From Crotalaria pallida (lineage: Eukaryota; Streptophyta; Magnoliopsida; Fabales; Fabaceae), in NCBI GenBank assembly GCA_037953625.1, contig CM075650.1, forward strand, positions 3,288,501-3,352,500: 64,000 nucleotides of DNA, in the 5' to 3' direction. This document shows, in pieces, positions 44,678-57,779 of this stretch. The position numbers were made by a program, and so were the translations under genes. Each line of letters begins with the position of its first letter. Position 1 is the stretch's first letter. The notes under the pieces were generated by a model. That model was not told where the DNA came from and did not search any database. It saw only the letters and a program-made list of their open reading frames with translations.

Positions 44678-46235
44678 TCAAATTGGTGCGGGATGATCAA
44701 GAAGCATCAATTTGCCAACAAGAAACAGATGTCGTTGTCGTGTCATGGCCTTGGTAAAAAGATCAGCTAGCTGAAGGGTAGTGGAAATATGAGGAAGAGT
44801 GACATCACGATTATCGACATCCTCCCAAATGGAATGGCAATCCACCTCAATGTGTTGTGTACGCTCATGGAAAACCAGATTAGTTGCAATTTGGATCACA
44901 CTTGTGTTATCGAGATGAAGGGGAGTAGGACCTGATTGGTGAAAACCTAGTTCACCTAGAAGACCACGAAGCCATGTGATTTCAGAACATGTTAAAGACA
45001 TTGCCCGATATTCAGATTCAACAAAGTACTTAGAGACACAATCTTGCTTCTTACTTTTCCAAGAAATCAGAGAATTGCCAAGGAATATGCACCAACCTGT
45101 GACAGATTTTCTGGTGTTCGAACATCCAGCCCAGTCTGCGTCACTATATGCAGTGAGATGTAGAGGGAATCCAGTTGGAAAAAATAATCCTCGGCTAGAT
45201 GTTCCAAGGAGGTAACGGATGACACGACGAACAACGGCTAGATGCAGATGTCGAGGTGTTTGCATGAATTGACTAACCTGCTGGACAACAAAGGAAATAT
45301 CTTGTCTAGTATTAGTTAAATAGTTCAAACTTCCGACAAGCTGACAAAACACTGTTGGATCAGATAGAAGCTCCCTTTCTGAACTCCGATATTTAGTATT
45401 TACTTCTAAGGGAGTATCCACAGGAATAGAATCCTTAAGACCAGCTAACATAATTAGATCATGTGTGTATTTATGTTGATGCTATAAAATACCAGACGGA
45501 TCAGTATGAACTTCCAAACCTAGAAAATAAGTGAGGGGACCGAGATCCTTCATATGAAATGAGAGCTGAAGTTGCTGCTTGAGATGGCTAATCAAGGTGT
45601 AGTCTGTTCCAGTGATGACAATGTCATCAACATAAAGGAGGAGAAGAACAACACCAATTGAGGACTTGCAAAAAAATAATGAAGAGTCGTACTTGCTTTG
45701 CTGGAAGGAAAGCTGAAGCATTGTTGAGCGAAATTTGTCAAACCAGGTTCTTGAAGCCTGTTTTAGTCCATAAAGTGAACGCCTCAATTTACAGACATCC
45801 GAGGAAGAGGTAGAAGTTATGCCACGAGGTAGTGTCATGTAAACCTCCTCCTTAAGATCACCATGGAGAAAAGCATTTTTGACGTCCATTCAGTGAAGTG
45901 ACCAACCTTGTGAAGCTGCTATGGAGATGATAGTCCTAACTGTAGTCATCTTGGCTACTGGAGCAAATGTCTCCTCATAGTCCACCCCATACTCTTGATT
46001 GTTACCAAGAGCAACCAGTCGTGCCTTATACCTATCCAAGGTCCCATCAGAGCGTAGCTTGATTGAGTATACCCACTTGCACCCAATGGCCTTCACGTTC
46101 TCAGGACATGGAACAACATCCCAAGTATGGTTGTCCTTTAAAGCCTGAATTTCTTCCTCCATTGCCTTCTTCCAACATTCTTGCTTAACTGCCTCATAAT
46201 AGCTTTTAAGAATGGGAACAGATGTGATTGTAGTC
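44678..46235 (-). pseudogene. Copia RT-RNase H remnant
   Basis: Minus-strand frames in order are 46162-45890 (RT start, CKWVYSIKLRSDGTLDRYKA), 45889-45482 (MDVKNAFLHGDLKEEVYM and the catalytic LLLYVDDIVITG) and 45451-44678 (RNase H with AYSDADWAGC and the C-terminal TKAM). The frames share one register but are broken by stops near 45890 and 45480. Gag, protease and integrase are missing: the sequence starts abruptly near 46235. Confidence 0.85.
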
Positions 46236-48576
46236 TAATATATGATATTTTCCAATGGATTTTATACCCTTTTAACTTAGTTTTTGTTTGATTTCCTTTG
46301 CAAATTAGTAAATTTTAGGTTGTTTTTAGGTTTGGTGTCAATACCATTACTCTAGGTATCTCTATGTGATTTCAGGTGAGTTTTTTTTTTTTGGATGAAC
46401 CAGGGTATCCACCCGCGCAACTGGGTGACTAATCCCTCGCACCACGGTCGGAAATTTTTTTTTTGATGATTAAAGGAGGAAAGAATAAAATAAAATCAAA
46501 AGGAATCACTGAGATAGAAGATTAGAGATAAAAGATAGAAGATAGAAGATTAAATCCGAAGACTCTTTTCTAATTTTGGATCTATCTTTATCTCAATTAG
46601 ATAGAATAGATAAAATACTAATTTCCTGTTGGTGATAAGAAATTTAATCTTGTAATTTATTATTTATAGATCTCCAATCCTTGAGATTAGTAACATAGAG
46701 AGTGGAATATCCTCCTCCATCCTTAGATTAAGAGGTTAAGAGAACCATTTAATTTAATACTTTTTATTTTTATTAAATTTAAACATTTTTTGTTGACCAA
46801 ATTATCTTTCCCTATTTTAATCATAAATCATATATGAGATACATTAAAATATTAAAAATATAAATTAAAAGCAAAAAAATATGAAAAATATCTAAAAAAA
46901 ATAAAAATTAAATAAAAATTTTGCGTTCATTGTTCTCCAATTCCAATAATCAAAATAGGTTTTATTTTATTAAAATTGGGTCAAAATCAAACAATCGCAA
47001 ATATAAGTTTTATTGTCATGCCTATAGAGTTAGTCTGCCGACTTCTCATTTATTTATTTAGGTCCAATAAATCTTAAAAACAAACGAAAATAACCAAAAC
47101 AAAAAAGGTCATTACTTCTACGTAATTAAAATTAACTTTAACGGTCATGAATGGGAAAGGAAAAAAAAAGTATACAAGATAAATTTTGGCGGCAGCAGGA
47201 GTCATGATTCATGAATGAATGGGAAAGTAAAAATAAAAAAAGTAAAAGGTAAATCAGCTTTTGGCAACATGACTTTCTCTTTTGAAAGGAAAGTGGTGTA
47301 GTGTGACATTTCTGAGGAAAAAGCCAAAGTATGTTGTAGCCTAGCTCTTTAAAGGGAATAGGAAGAAAGCTCATCCTTAATTAGAGGCTTATCATACGGA
47401 CATTGGGGTCTACTTGTTCAATGCATGTCTGTGGTCTCATACGTGACTCTGACCTATACTTACATGTCTCACAAATTTCATGGCCTATAGTTATCATCCT
47501 GCCTCTTACCTCTGTCACTGCGGGGTGGGTTATTCACATGCAACCCATGCTCATGTCTATCAACAAATATATAATTAAAAATGTTATTGGGACATTTGTA
47601 CTTGACATCGGATGTAGACACCTGTCTTTTTTTTTTTATATAAAAAATGGATCCTGTAAGAAAGAGAAACTGCAGGACCCATCAATTATAACAGGAAAAG
47701 ACAGGTGTCCTGTATAGATATCAAATACAGATGTTTGAATAAGAGAGTTGATAATATAATATATCACGTAGCTTATAATTCGTGTCACTCCTAACAAAAT
47801 TTTAAATAGAAATTGCGGCCACGATTTTATAAAATAATCTTAATGTTATGGAGTAGTATATAATTTCGGGCTAATTTTCCAAGAAAGATACGGTTACAAT
47901 TGAAGTTGTGATGTGATTTCGATGATTCTTAAAAAAAATTTAACATGTAATACCTTTCAGTGGTTGCAAAGGGTAATCTTAAACCTTGACCCTGGCTGGG
48001 TTAAAAAAATGTGTTTGATCACAAATTTACTAAAAATGTGTTTTAGTAAGACAGCCTTTGACATAGGAAAGCGATAAAAAACTGTGGAGCAAATGATATT
48101 ATTTCATGTCCTTGACTTTGTTTTTGTGACTAAAGTAAATTCAAATGTCGGCAACTCAGTAAATTCTAGAGCATCTACAAAGAATTACAAAATAAAATAA
48201 AATAAAAATGCAACAAAGTTATGCAATTGAAATAGCTCTGTCAAATTAATTGACATGCACAGTGTTTCATGATACTTTTTGTCTTTATTTCTTTCTTATA
48301 TTCTCTTTCAACTGTGTACACACATAACATAACTAAAATCTTCTTTTCACATTCTTCTAAGGCCATAAACAATATATATAAAACTTATCATATACAGAAC
48401 ATGATATAGATAGTCTTAAAAAAAAAAAGCAGAATGATTGAATAAAATTAGCCAAAACACAAAAAAAAAAAAAAAAAAGCAACCACTTGGATTCTATGTA
48501 TGAATGCAGTTATTGTTCAATTGTATATGATGATGAACATGAGTCATGACTAATATCAATGATAGTATTTCTTACT
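46236..48576. other. Intergenic DNA downstream of the GT47 gene
   Basis: No gene is recognised. Around 46385-46450 lies a SINE-like fragment in reverse, and 46500-46550 has a GATAGAAGATTA-type short repeat. The last kilobase is the 3' flank of the glycosyltransferase gene, with poly(A)-rich tracts. Confidence 0.45.
47605..47715. repeat. Small inverted repeat, about 110 bp
   Basis: GACACCTGTCTTTT and AAAAGACAGGTGTCC face each other across an AT-rich loop. It could be a short MITE or a hairpin; no target duplication was found. Confidence 0.55.
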
Positions 48577-50094
48577 TTAGCTATGATTATCTGAAAATGT
48601 ATACTTATAATGATCTTCATCTGCAAAACCAATGCTAGGATCTCTCCCATTCTTCATTGCTTCCCTCACTTCCTCAATCCTTTCAAGCATCCCTTTAACT
48701 GCAACATCAAATGCATCTTCAAACTTATCCACTAACTTAGACTTAGGATCTGCATAAATAATCTTTGGAATCAGCTTTATAACCTCTTCTCTCATTGCAA
48801 CAACCTCATCCTGTTTAATTCCAACTAACACTTTCTCCACATTAACATTATTCCATTCTTTCACATTCTTCACTGGTATATACACAGAATACTTAGTCCT
48901 ATTCTTTGGTAAATACCATTTATACTGCGAATATGCCGTTCCGGGATGAAAGAAAACCGGAACACAACCGGCCAACATCGAATCGAAAATCGATCTTCTT
49001 GTGTATGAATCACCAGGAGGTTGCAAACAGAACACAGAATTTGCAAAAACCTTCATTACACTAACAGGATCATCACATTTCTCTCCACTACCATAGCTGC
49101 AATTAATGAATTTACAACCACTATTAGAAACTAAACATTGCTCAATAACTTTCCCCCTTATAGAATCTTCAATTTCAGGCCTTGGAGCACCAGTGAAGGT
49201 AAACAAGTAAGGCCTATTTTGATGCCTCATTTTACTTTGCCATTGCAAAACCTCACTTTTTGCTAAGGGATGAAAAGAAGTTGGGTATGGTATTGCATAG
49301 TCATTGTTCCATGAACTTGCCTCAACTGATAACATTGACATGTTCATTGATTCAGGCAAGAATCTAAACTTGCTACCCCAATAAGACTCATCATCAACTT
49401 GTCTCCTTAAATCCCAAGAAATCCTACCTGAAATAAGAAAATGATCCCTACCCCACATTTTTTTCCACTCATCCTTTTTCACTAGCCATTCAACAAGTTC
49501 TTTACCAGAAGAATCCCTCACTTTAATATCAGAAACCCAAAGGAATTGACTCACATCAAGGCCAGCATAGTAAGGCACAAAAATTGCATTAGCCAAAGAT
49601 GAATCATTGGTCAAGCACTCATAATTCTTCATCTTGTTGTGGAAAATAACCTCTAATAAAAACTGGTTTGTAGCATACCAACTAATTGTACTCATGTCAT
49701 TAGTGAAAACATCTTGAGAGTTTTCAATCTTAGGACCTAAACCAAGGTTGTCCATGTAAGGACACATGTTTGGTTTGTCAGTAGTGCCTCTAGTAAGGGA
49801 CTTACAATTCTTAAGCAAGTTGTAATTGAACCTTGAAGGAAGTTCATGAATGTAAACATAGCGTCCATTGCAAGAATCAATGTTGGAGTTTTTTGTTACT
49901 AAAGTTGTGGTGTCATTGTTTACTTGTTTGTTGTTGAATAAGAAAGTGGCAGTGCCATTGTTGTTAAAGGTGGAAGAAGAAAAATAATCAAAAGATAGAA
50001 GTAAAGTGAACAAGAGAAATGAAATGAGAATTGCAAACCAGAGGTGATGATGATGATCATAGCAGCTTCTAGTGATCATGATTGGCTTTTCCAT
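48577..50094 (-). CDS. GT47 xyloglucan galactosyltransferase-like protein (MUR3/XLT2 type)
   Basis: A single uninterrupted frame of 505 codons. Residues 1-16 are a short basic, His-rich cytosolic tail; residues about 17-36 form one hydrophobic segment (LWFAILISFLLFTLLLSF), giving a type II Golgi membrane protein. The lumenal exostosin-type domain starts near residue 75 (CNGRYVYIHELPSRFN) and includes FVPYYAGLDVSQFLW, RDHFLISGRISWDL, RPYLFTFTGAPRPEI and the nucleotide-sugar-binding region CLQPPGDSYTRRSIFDSMLAG followed by CVPVFF. Subgroup A of GT47 adds galactose to xylosyl residues of xyloglucan in the Golgi. The closest known type appears to be XLT2, but related members use other sugars. Length and lack of introns are normal for the group. 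Confidence 0.92.
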   Translation of the reverse strand: MEKPIMITRSCYDHHHHLWFAILISFLLFTLLLSFDYFSSSTFNNNGTATFLFNNKQVNNDTTTLVTKNSNIDSCNGRYVYIHELPSRFNYNLLKNCKSLTRGTTDKPNMCPYMDNLGLGPKIENSQDVFTNDMSTISWYATNQFLLEVIFHNKMKNYECLTNDSSLANAIFVPYYAGLDVSQFLWVSDIKVRDSSGKELVEWLVKKDEWKKMWGRDHFLISGRISWDLRRQVDDESYWGSKFRFLPESMNMSMLSVEASSWNNDYAIPYPTSFHPLAKSEVLQWQSKMRHQNRPYLFTFTGAPRPEIEDSIRGKVIEQCLVSNSGCKFINCSYGSGEKCDDPVSVMKVFANSVFCLQPPGDSYTRRSIFDSMLAGCVPVFFHPGTAYSQYKWYLPKNRTKYSVYIPVKNVKEWNNVNVEKVLVGIKQDEVVAMREEVIKLIPKIIYADPKSKLVDKFEDAFDVAVKGMLERIEEVREAMKNGRDPSIGFADEDHYKYTFSDNHS

Positions 50095-50285
50095 ATGATC
50101 TTTAAAGAGAAATTGATGTATTCACTTGGTGAGTGTAAAAAAGAGTGGAAATGGAATATCAGCATTTGGAGTAGCTATGAAAGTGAACAAAGGGTGGTCC
50201 AATAATAAATGAGCCTCATGGAGTGTACAAAGATTTTAATACGGACGGGCGAGACGGCAGTAATTGTGGGGACGTTAGTTACATA

Positions 50286-50632
50286 CTCCCTAAATCCCTT
50301 TGTTGTTTTAGTTATGGACATACAGATTAAAAAATTATTAATTATTGTACATATTATATATAGTTTGTTCAATATGTTCATATTTAATCCTAATTAAAAA
50401 TTGTAGTAGTATTTAATTTTTATTAGTAAGTGTACCCATTAATTAATGTATAGTGGTTTAGAAATGAGAAAGATGATAAAAGTAAAATTAATGAATAAGA
50501 GAAATGATTAAATAAAAAATTAAAATTGAAAAAAAATGTTTGTGTATTGAAAATGTAAAAGGGAAAACAATATGAAATAATAAAAAATAAAAAAAGAAGA
50601 CTAAAAGACCAAAGATAATGAAAGGGAGGAAG
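50286..50632. mobile_element. Stowaway-like MITE upstream of the GT47 gene
   Basis: The ends CTCCCTAAATCCCTTTG and the inverse of AAAGGGAGGAAG are bordered by TA (50284-50285 and 50633-50634). It starts about 190 bp upstream of the start codon, so it may overlap the promoter. Internal sequence resembles the element at 37945-38268. Confidence 0.75.
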
Positions 50633-50668
50633 TATACAAATATGAGTCATTATAAGAACAACACTTAA

Positions 50669-50892
50669 CCGACGGGGGTTGGCTCAAGTGGTGTGATCTT
50701 GCCAACTTGAGAACTTGAGAATGGGGCATGAGACTAAGAAATCTCAGGTTCGATTCCCGGTTAACACACTCCGCTGAGAGAGACATAGGAACGCGACCTC
50801 ATGCAAAATTAATCTCAAAGATTCCCTCGTATTAAGGTGCTCTTGGGAACACCTATAATACTAGACAAAGAGTTAAAAAAAATAATAATAAT
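50669..50892 (+). mobile_element. tRNA-derived SINE with intact A and B boxes
   Basis: TGGCTCAAGTGG fits the polymerase III box A consensus, and GGTTCGATTCC (50747-50757) fits box B exactly. An A-rich tail follows. The 12-mers AACAACACTTAA (50657-50668) and AACAACAATTAA (50893-50904) are its target duplication, one mismatch apart. It does not fold as a tRNA gene. Confidence 0.85.
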
Positions 50893-51032
50893 AACAACAA
50901 TTAAAGAAAAACATGATAGTCCACGTTTATTGAAACGGAGGGAGTATACAAATATGATGTGTGTAAGTTAGAAAAACACTCAAAGCAAGTTACACATAAA
51001 GAAAAGTGCTCTCACTTGACATTATTTTTTAA

Positions 51033-53315
51033 CTAGCTCTTACCCCGTGCAATACACGGGTTATTGATATTTTTATTTTTTATTTAAATATTTTAAATTA
51101 AAGATTATTATTATTTTTATTATAAAGTAAAGATTATTATCAAACAATAATAAAAAATAATTATATAAAAGGGTAGGAGTTCAAACCAAACCCTACACTT
51201 AAAAAAAATTAATGTAAATGATCTTGTTGATAAATTTTGTACTTCTTCATATGAATTAAAATGTAACAATTTTTATCTCATATATTTCTTATTTATCTTA
51301 TGCATACTTTGACATTTTTATATATGATTATCGACTTTATTATGATAAATCAAAATTAAATCAGAATTAAACATTCTGATCTTTTTTGTTTGATGATATT
51401 ATGAGATAAATCTTATATTTAAGTGATGAATGTAGTTTTTTTTTAAATATGATTATCACATTTATTCTTATTAATCATAATTAAATATTTTATCTTTTCA
51501 TCGATTATTTTATCTCAAGTTAATAATAAAATTGAATCCTAAAAATCTTTATTCTTATTGTTCTAATCATTTTGATTTAAATTTCTTTTGCAAAGATGAT
51601 GTCATCTATTAGCGAGCAATTGGATATTTGTCATTGAAGCTTAGAAATAGAAGAATAGACGCATGAGGAAGACTATTTTTTTGGAACTCAACAATATAAA
51701 AAAATTAATATAAAAATCAACAACAACATAACATAGAAAAGATTTAATAATATAAATCTTTATATTAAAAACAACAACAACATAACATAGAAAAGATTTA
51801 ATAATAGATAAATTAATATTTTTATATGATTATCAACTTTATTATGATAATTAAAAAAAAATCAAAATTAAATATTTTGATCTTTTTTGTTTTATGGTAT
51901 TATGAGAAAATTCAAGGATAAATTGGAATATCCATTATTTCTTAGAAGATTAAGACGACATTGAAATTGTTATTTTTGACTATCTTGATTAACACATTGC
52001 ACTTTATTATGAATATAATGTTGGCTCTTTTCTTTTATATATTTAATATTATATTTGTCTATGTATAGATGAGTATTAAATTAATGTATTCCTTATTTAG
52101 TTGATCGATGAATTAATATTATGATTAATTATTAGAGTGAAATGAAAATTAAACTTTTTTATATTTTTTTTGTTTGATGGTATTATGAGTAGATTTAAAG
52201 ATAAATCAAAATATTTTCTATTGCATAAGACATGATAATTTAGCATATTTTAAATATAATTATCACATCTAATATGAAAAATTATATATAGTTAAACCAA
52301 AATTATACATTCTGATTTTTTTATTGGATAATATTATAAGATATTTCTTATATTTATTTGATGGATAAATTAATATTTTTTTACCATTATTATTTTTTTA
52401 ATATAATTATCCCATTTATTATTATTATTATTATTACTCATATTTAAATATTTTGATCTTTTTCATCATTTATCTTATCTCACGACAAAAAAGGAAAAAA
52501 AAAATCATAAATAAATCGAAAAACATTGTTTCTTCAAATAGGCAAAAGACTCACCAAAATTATTTCTCACCGAAATTTCAAAAAAAAAACAACTTACCAA
52601 GGTCATGCTCTTGTTTGAAGTAACTCATTGATGTCATTCTTCCTGAAATTAGCATTAAGCAAAAGTCAATTAAAAGTATAACAAAATATGCATCATCTAA
52701 TAAGTAATTCATCAAACACTCAAAATTCAAAATTAAGAGCACTAAGTAGAGGAATAAACAAAAGTCAATTAAAAGTATAACAAAATATGGTTCATCTAAT
52801 AAGTAATTCATCAAACACTCAAAAATCAAAATTAAGAGCTTTAAGTAGAGGAATGAGGGAAAAAATAAAAGTAAAAGAAAGAGTTTGGAGAAGAGAATTC
52901 TTAGAACTAGATAGAACTTTAAAAATTGAATGGGAGAGCCTATTATATATATATATATATATATTGATTTTTTTAATATTTTTAAAATATTTTTGTTGAG
53001 GATAATGATTTGTTCAACAAATTGAGGATAATGATTTCACATACAGATAATGATTATATAAATTTAAATAATTAATTTAATTTCAAATTATAATTTTGGT
53101 TAGAGATAATGTTATTTACCTACAAACATATAATGATTAAATAAATTTAAATAATTTATTTAATTTTAAATTGTAATTTTGATTAGAGATAATGATTATC
53201 TACCTACAAATTCTCTGGTGCGAGGAAAGCTTCATGGGACAAACGTGGTATCTTGAAAATTTCTCCGGCAAACGTGGTGCCTCGAAAAGGGATCCTTTTA
53301 TATATAGATAGTAGA
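51033..53315 (-). mobile_element. Non-autonomous Helitron, 2283 bp
   Basis: On the minus strand the element starts TCTACTATCTATATATAAAA and ends with a hairpin CCCGTG...CACGGG followed by GTAAGAGCTAG. A TC start, a 3' hairpin and a CTAG end inserted between A and T without target duplication are Helitron hallmarks. No Rep/helicase coding sequence is present, and the interior is very AT-rich with a 99-bp tandem duplication. Confidence 0.8.
52660..52857. repeat. Two tandem copies of a 99-bp unit in the Helitron
   Basis: A unit starting CAAAAGTCAATTAAAAG begins at 52660 and again at 52759, with few differences. Because 99 is a multiple of three it creates a repeated open frame on the minus strand, which I do not regard as a gene. 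Confidence 0.9.
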
Positions 53316-53444
53316 TTAACCTAATTTATCGATTGGTTTCGTTTAAGATAATAATAATAATTTTTGATATTATTATTGTTTCTATTTTATCCATAAAAAT
53401 TTGAATGGTATTTAACATAATTATAATATCAATTATCTTATTTT

Positions 53445-53686
53445 TGTTATAAACAATTCATATCTATCTAATTAGTGGATGACTATCTATTGGATTGTGT
53501 TTATATTTAGTTGATACCACTCCATATTAGGGTGGATTGTGTTTATATTTAGTTGATATCACTCCATATTAGGGTTTCCTATCTCCCTATAAATAGGACT
53601 CAACTATGATGTAAAATGTACACTGAATATATCACAATATATTGTTTTCTCTTCTCTTCTTCCTTATTTTCATACGTTTCATAACA
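53445..53686 (+). repeat. 5' LTR (242 bp) with internal tandem duplication
   Basis: It starts TGTTATAAACAATTC and ends TTTCATAACA. A unit of about 42 bp containing GGATTGTGTTTATATTTAG and CCATATTAGGGT occurs twice within it, and the same duplication is in the 3' LTR. CTATAAATAG is a likely TATA box. Confidence 0.9.
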
Positions 53687-53934
53687 TGTTATCAGCACGA
53701 AACTCTAACCAAAAGGTGAAAAGGTGTGTTAAAGCTTATACATCAAAGAGTATTGAAGCAAGGTAAATTTTAATATTATTAATGTTTTATTTATTTATTC
53801 ATTTTTTTCTTTTGATATATTATATATTGATCCAAAGTATCAATATTATATTGACATGAACATTTTATAAGAGATACAAGTTCTTGAGAATTATAGCATT
53901 TATCATGTCCATCATAAAAAAAAAAAAGATGCAA

Positions 53935-54090
53935 CAGAAAAAGTGTTGATTGATTCGAAAAGTATGCAAATCGAAAAAGATTTGAAAAGATGCAAACAAA
54001 AGTTGTGTTGATTGAATTGAAAAGTATGCAAATCGAAACAGATTTGAAAAAATGCAAAAAGAAGCAGTGTTGATTGATTTGAAAAGGAGA
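53935..54090 (+). repeat. Tandem repeat, units of about 65 bp, after the 5' LTR
   Basis: The unit contains GTGTTGATTGA, AAAAGTATGCAAATCGAAA and AGATTTGAAAA and occurs twice, with a third partial copy. It lies in the leader of the copia element, before any recognisable gag. Confidence 0.75.
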
Positions 54091-56869
54091 CCTCATCGAT
54101 GCAAATAAGACAGAAGCAATTTACAGCTCTGCAGTAACTGTGGTATTTATATATATTATGTTTGCATTTCATGCCAAGCACGGTAGCAATAATCACTGCA
54201 ATAATGGCAAGTTATGGATTCAAGATTGATCCTTGAATTCTATTTTATATATTTTCCAAAGAATGGTCGAAAAATAAAATAGCAAAATTTTTCTAAGATT
54301 GGAATCTATAGAACCCGATGTGGGACTTGGTTTGTTCCACCAGTCCAAGGAGTTACAATCTATTTAATACTATGCCAATGAAGAGTTCCAATCTATTTAA
54401 TACTATGCCAATGGATGACAAAGTTCTCGGTGCCCAAATCTTACTATTAATGGTGACAACTTCTTAAAGCAATCGAGGGACTTGTATTCATTCTTCATCT
54501 CCAATTTGTAATGTCTAACTCTTGCTTCAATTGTGTGCAAATTCCACAAAATAAAGAATACACATCGAACCAAGATGTGAATAATCATGTCTAGTGCTAA
54601 GGATTTCAAGTATTGCTGGAGAGTTTAAAAAGTAAATACATCATTGGAATTTGAACACACACTGACGCTTGTCATTGTGCAACTCCAACCATTTGGGTTG
54701 ATTGTCTTATTGAATTAATAAAATTTTTATTAAAAAAAAATTGTTGTTTTCACCGAGTATTGTACTCGGGATCCCACAGTCATTCCAATCGCACCAAGTT
54801 GTTGTGTCTTTATTGATGAAATCAATATTTGATATCATTTTATTAAATTGGATAATTTCACTATTATATCGACAAGTTCTAATTTTAATGCAAATATTTC
54901 TTTGGTAGTGGTAATCATTATTTGATATATCAATGATACTGCTCATGTGTCATAAATTATTAGTTTTAAATGTTAGCACATTTATTTTTATGATGCAAAG
55001 ACAGTCAAATAAGTATGATTTTACTTTGAGAAAAAATAATTTTCTTTATTTTGCCTTATATATTTAATTGCGTTTCTTGTCAATTATTATTGAACGTTAT
55101 GTTGAAACATGAAAATATTAATGTTTTTCATGAAGTAAATTAATATGATTTATATATTCTATCATTAACAATTTGACATTAAAGTAGATTATTTGATATA
55201 ATTTTTGTTATTGTTCCCTAATGATCTCCCTATGAGTTGTTTTGAAAGTTATATAAGGAAGATTATACTTCATCAAGTTAACTCATATCTTATGTCGGCT
55301 TCTATTTTCTTGGCTCTACACACATGTTGAGTAATACTTTTTTCGAGGTTAGTTATAAAATTTTTAAGCTATTGTCATATTAAGAATATGAATAAGTGGA
55401 GAAATTTATGCTAAATGAGTACATGCGCCTTGTTGTTTTGTTTTTCAATATGAAATTTTAAGAATGCGACAATCTCACAACATGAAATTTATGTGCTTCT
55501 TTATTGACATGTTTTAAAACTATTTGTGATGAAAAATTCTAATATTTTTTTATTGAAAATGATTTCTGTCATTATGATAAAGAGAAAAATTTGCCAATAT
55601 AATTATGGATATACTTGCGCATTTGTTTATACCATTGAGTGACGTCAATACTTGTTTGAATATGATATTATTGAATGATATTGATCACATATGTTTTTTT
55701 GGAGATATTTGATGCTTGTTAGTTTTAGCAAGTAAAACTATGCAAGCTTTCGTATGATCTTGTTTTTAATTCTATTTTCAATATAAATATTTTTTTTTAT
55801 ATTTCCAAAAATTAAGTCTCCGCTTAATTAGATTGGATTGTACGAACCACATAAATAATTGATTACATGTATACATAATATATTTTTATAACAAAAGTTT
55901 ATGGATATAAAAATTTTAAAATAGCATACCCTATTTGTTTATTGAGGTTAACAATGTGTTATAATGTAGTGGATCATGAATAAATATGTCAAGTTTCAAA
56001 TGTATATGTAAAATTTTATTTTCAAAATAGCGTAGTATATTTTATCAAAATTAATTGTTGCAATATTTATTTTAGTGAATTTGTGGACAATGAGTTTTAA
56101 TACATTATCTTTTAATCTTTTATACAAGTATGTGTATATAATAGACTCAATTAGAGAAATAAAATTCAAAACATAGTTTACGATGTAACCTTTTCATTCT
56201 TGTTTTACATTAATTTGCAATATTAACTTTAATAGAGTATTTTTTTATGGCGGAAATAGTTTATTCGAAATGTTTTACAAAATATTTCTTCCATACTCTA
56301 CTAGTTATACAAAAAATTTCTTCTATTTAGTATTGCTAGAAACCGTTGGAAAATTTGGAGATCTAAAAGATTTGTTATCTAGAGGTATGGAAAATTTTTC
56401 AGTTTACATGTATATTGTTGAAATACCTCATATCGTAAAACCAAAAGTTTATAAACTAGAAGTTTATAAATAATAATATAATTATTTTTTGTTTGGCTTG
56501 ACTGGTTAGACCATCCCAGATCAACAATATGATGCGAAAAAAAAATTAAAACTTATGTTGACATCCAATGAAGAAATCGAAGTTTCTTCAATCTGATTAT
56601 CTCAATGTGCTAATAATTGTTCCAAAGAAAGTTTGTTCAGCCATCACCATAAAATTTGGATTGAATCTGACATGAATACAAGGTGATATTTATGTGTCAT
56701 TACTTTCATCATGTGGATCATTTAGGTATTTTATATTTTTAATTGATGCATCAACTGAATGGTCACATGATTGTTCATTGGCAATTCACAACCAGAAGAT
56801 TGCGAGATTACTTGTGCAATTGAATCAACCAAAATCTAGTTATTAACTATTGTATGTCTATTGCCATTA

Positions 56870-57080
56870 CTAGTTGGGAACATGTATGACACTGATTCGC
56901 ATCAAGCCATTAAAATTATCATGAGTTTCCCCTTTTTATAAATGGTTTTTGGTCAAAAACCTAATATTTCTCATCTAAAAACTTTTGGATGTGCGGTATA
57001 TTTTCCACCACAACGCACTAAGATGGGACCTCAAAGAAGGTTGGGAATATATGTTGGATATGAATCCTCATTCATGATAA
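56870..57080 (+). pseudogene. Copia integrase C-terminal fragment
   Basis: Readable pieces include PNISHLKTFGCAVYFP and RRLGIYVGYESS, the post-catalytic integrase region of copia elements. Stops and frameshifts surround them. Confidence 0.8.
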
Positions 57081-57779
57081 AATAACTCAAACCAACAATA
57101 AGAGAGTCATTCATGGACCGATTTTCGATCATCGCTTTGATGAATTTGTTTCCCAACATTAGGGGGAAAAAATAAGCAGTTGGAAAAAGAAATAATTTCG
57201 AAAGGGTTATCATTATATTATCTTGATCCTCGAACAAAACGATTTGAACTTAAGTTCAAAAGATAATTCATTTGCAAAATTTAGATAACCAATTGCCAGA
57301 CGCATTTACTGACCTAAAAAGAGTGACTAAGTCACATATTCCAGCTGCTAATGCTCCAATGAAATTGATGTCCCTCTTGGACAAATTAAAATTGCAAATG
57401 AGTATGAGGCACGCTTGAAGCGTGATAAATCCATCGGTTCCAAAATAAAAAAAAAATACAAAAATCCTCGAAAAAGAAAAGGAGCAAAGAAATAAGATGA
57501 TCAATTCGAGGATGTAGAGACTCCTGAAGAGTCCTTAGACATAATTAATAGTTTATTTCAAGAAAAACTCAGGTACCTGAAAAGTGTGAAAACAAAGAGA
57601 TCTCAATAAATTATGTCATGACTGAAATACAATGGAACCGAAATGAAGTCAACGTTGACAATACTTTTACATATGATATAGCGCTTAAATGATATAAGAT
57701 GAGGATCATGCATCAAAGTCTATTAAGGAATATAGACAAAGAAATGATTAGCCAAAATGGAAAGACACAATTGAGCCAT

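Noticed and set aside
52578..52829. Repeated hydrophobic protein on the minus strand
   Set aside because: The repetition is the 99-bp tandem duplication in the Helitron; there is no start context or family resemblance.
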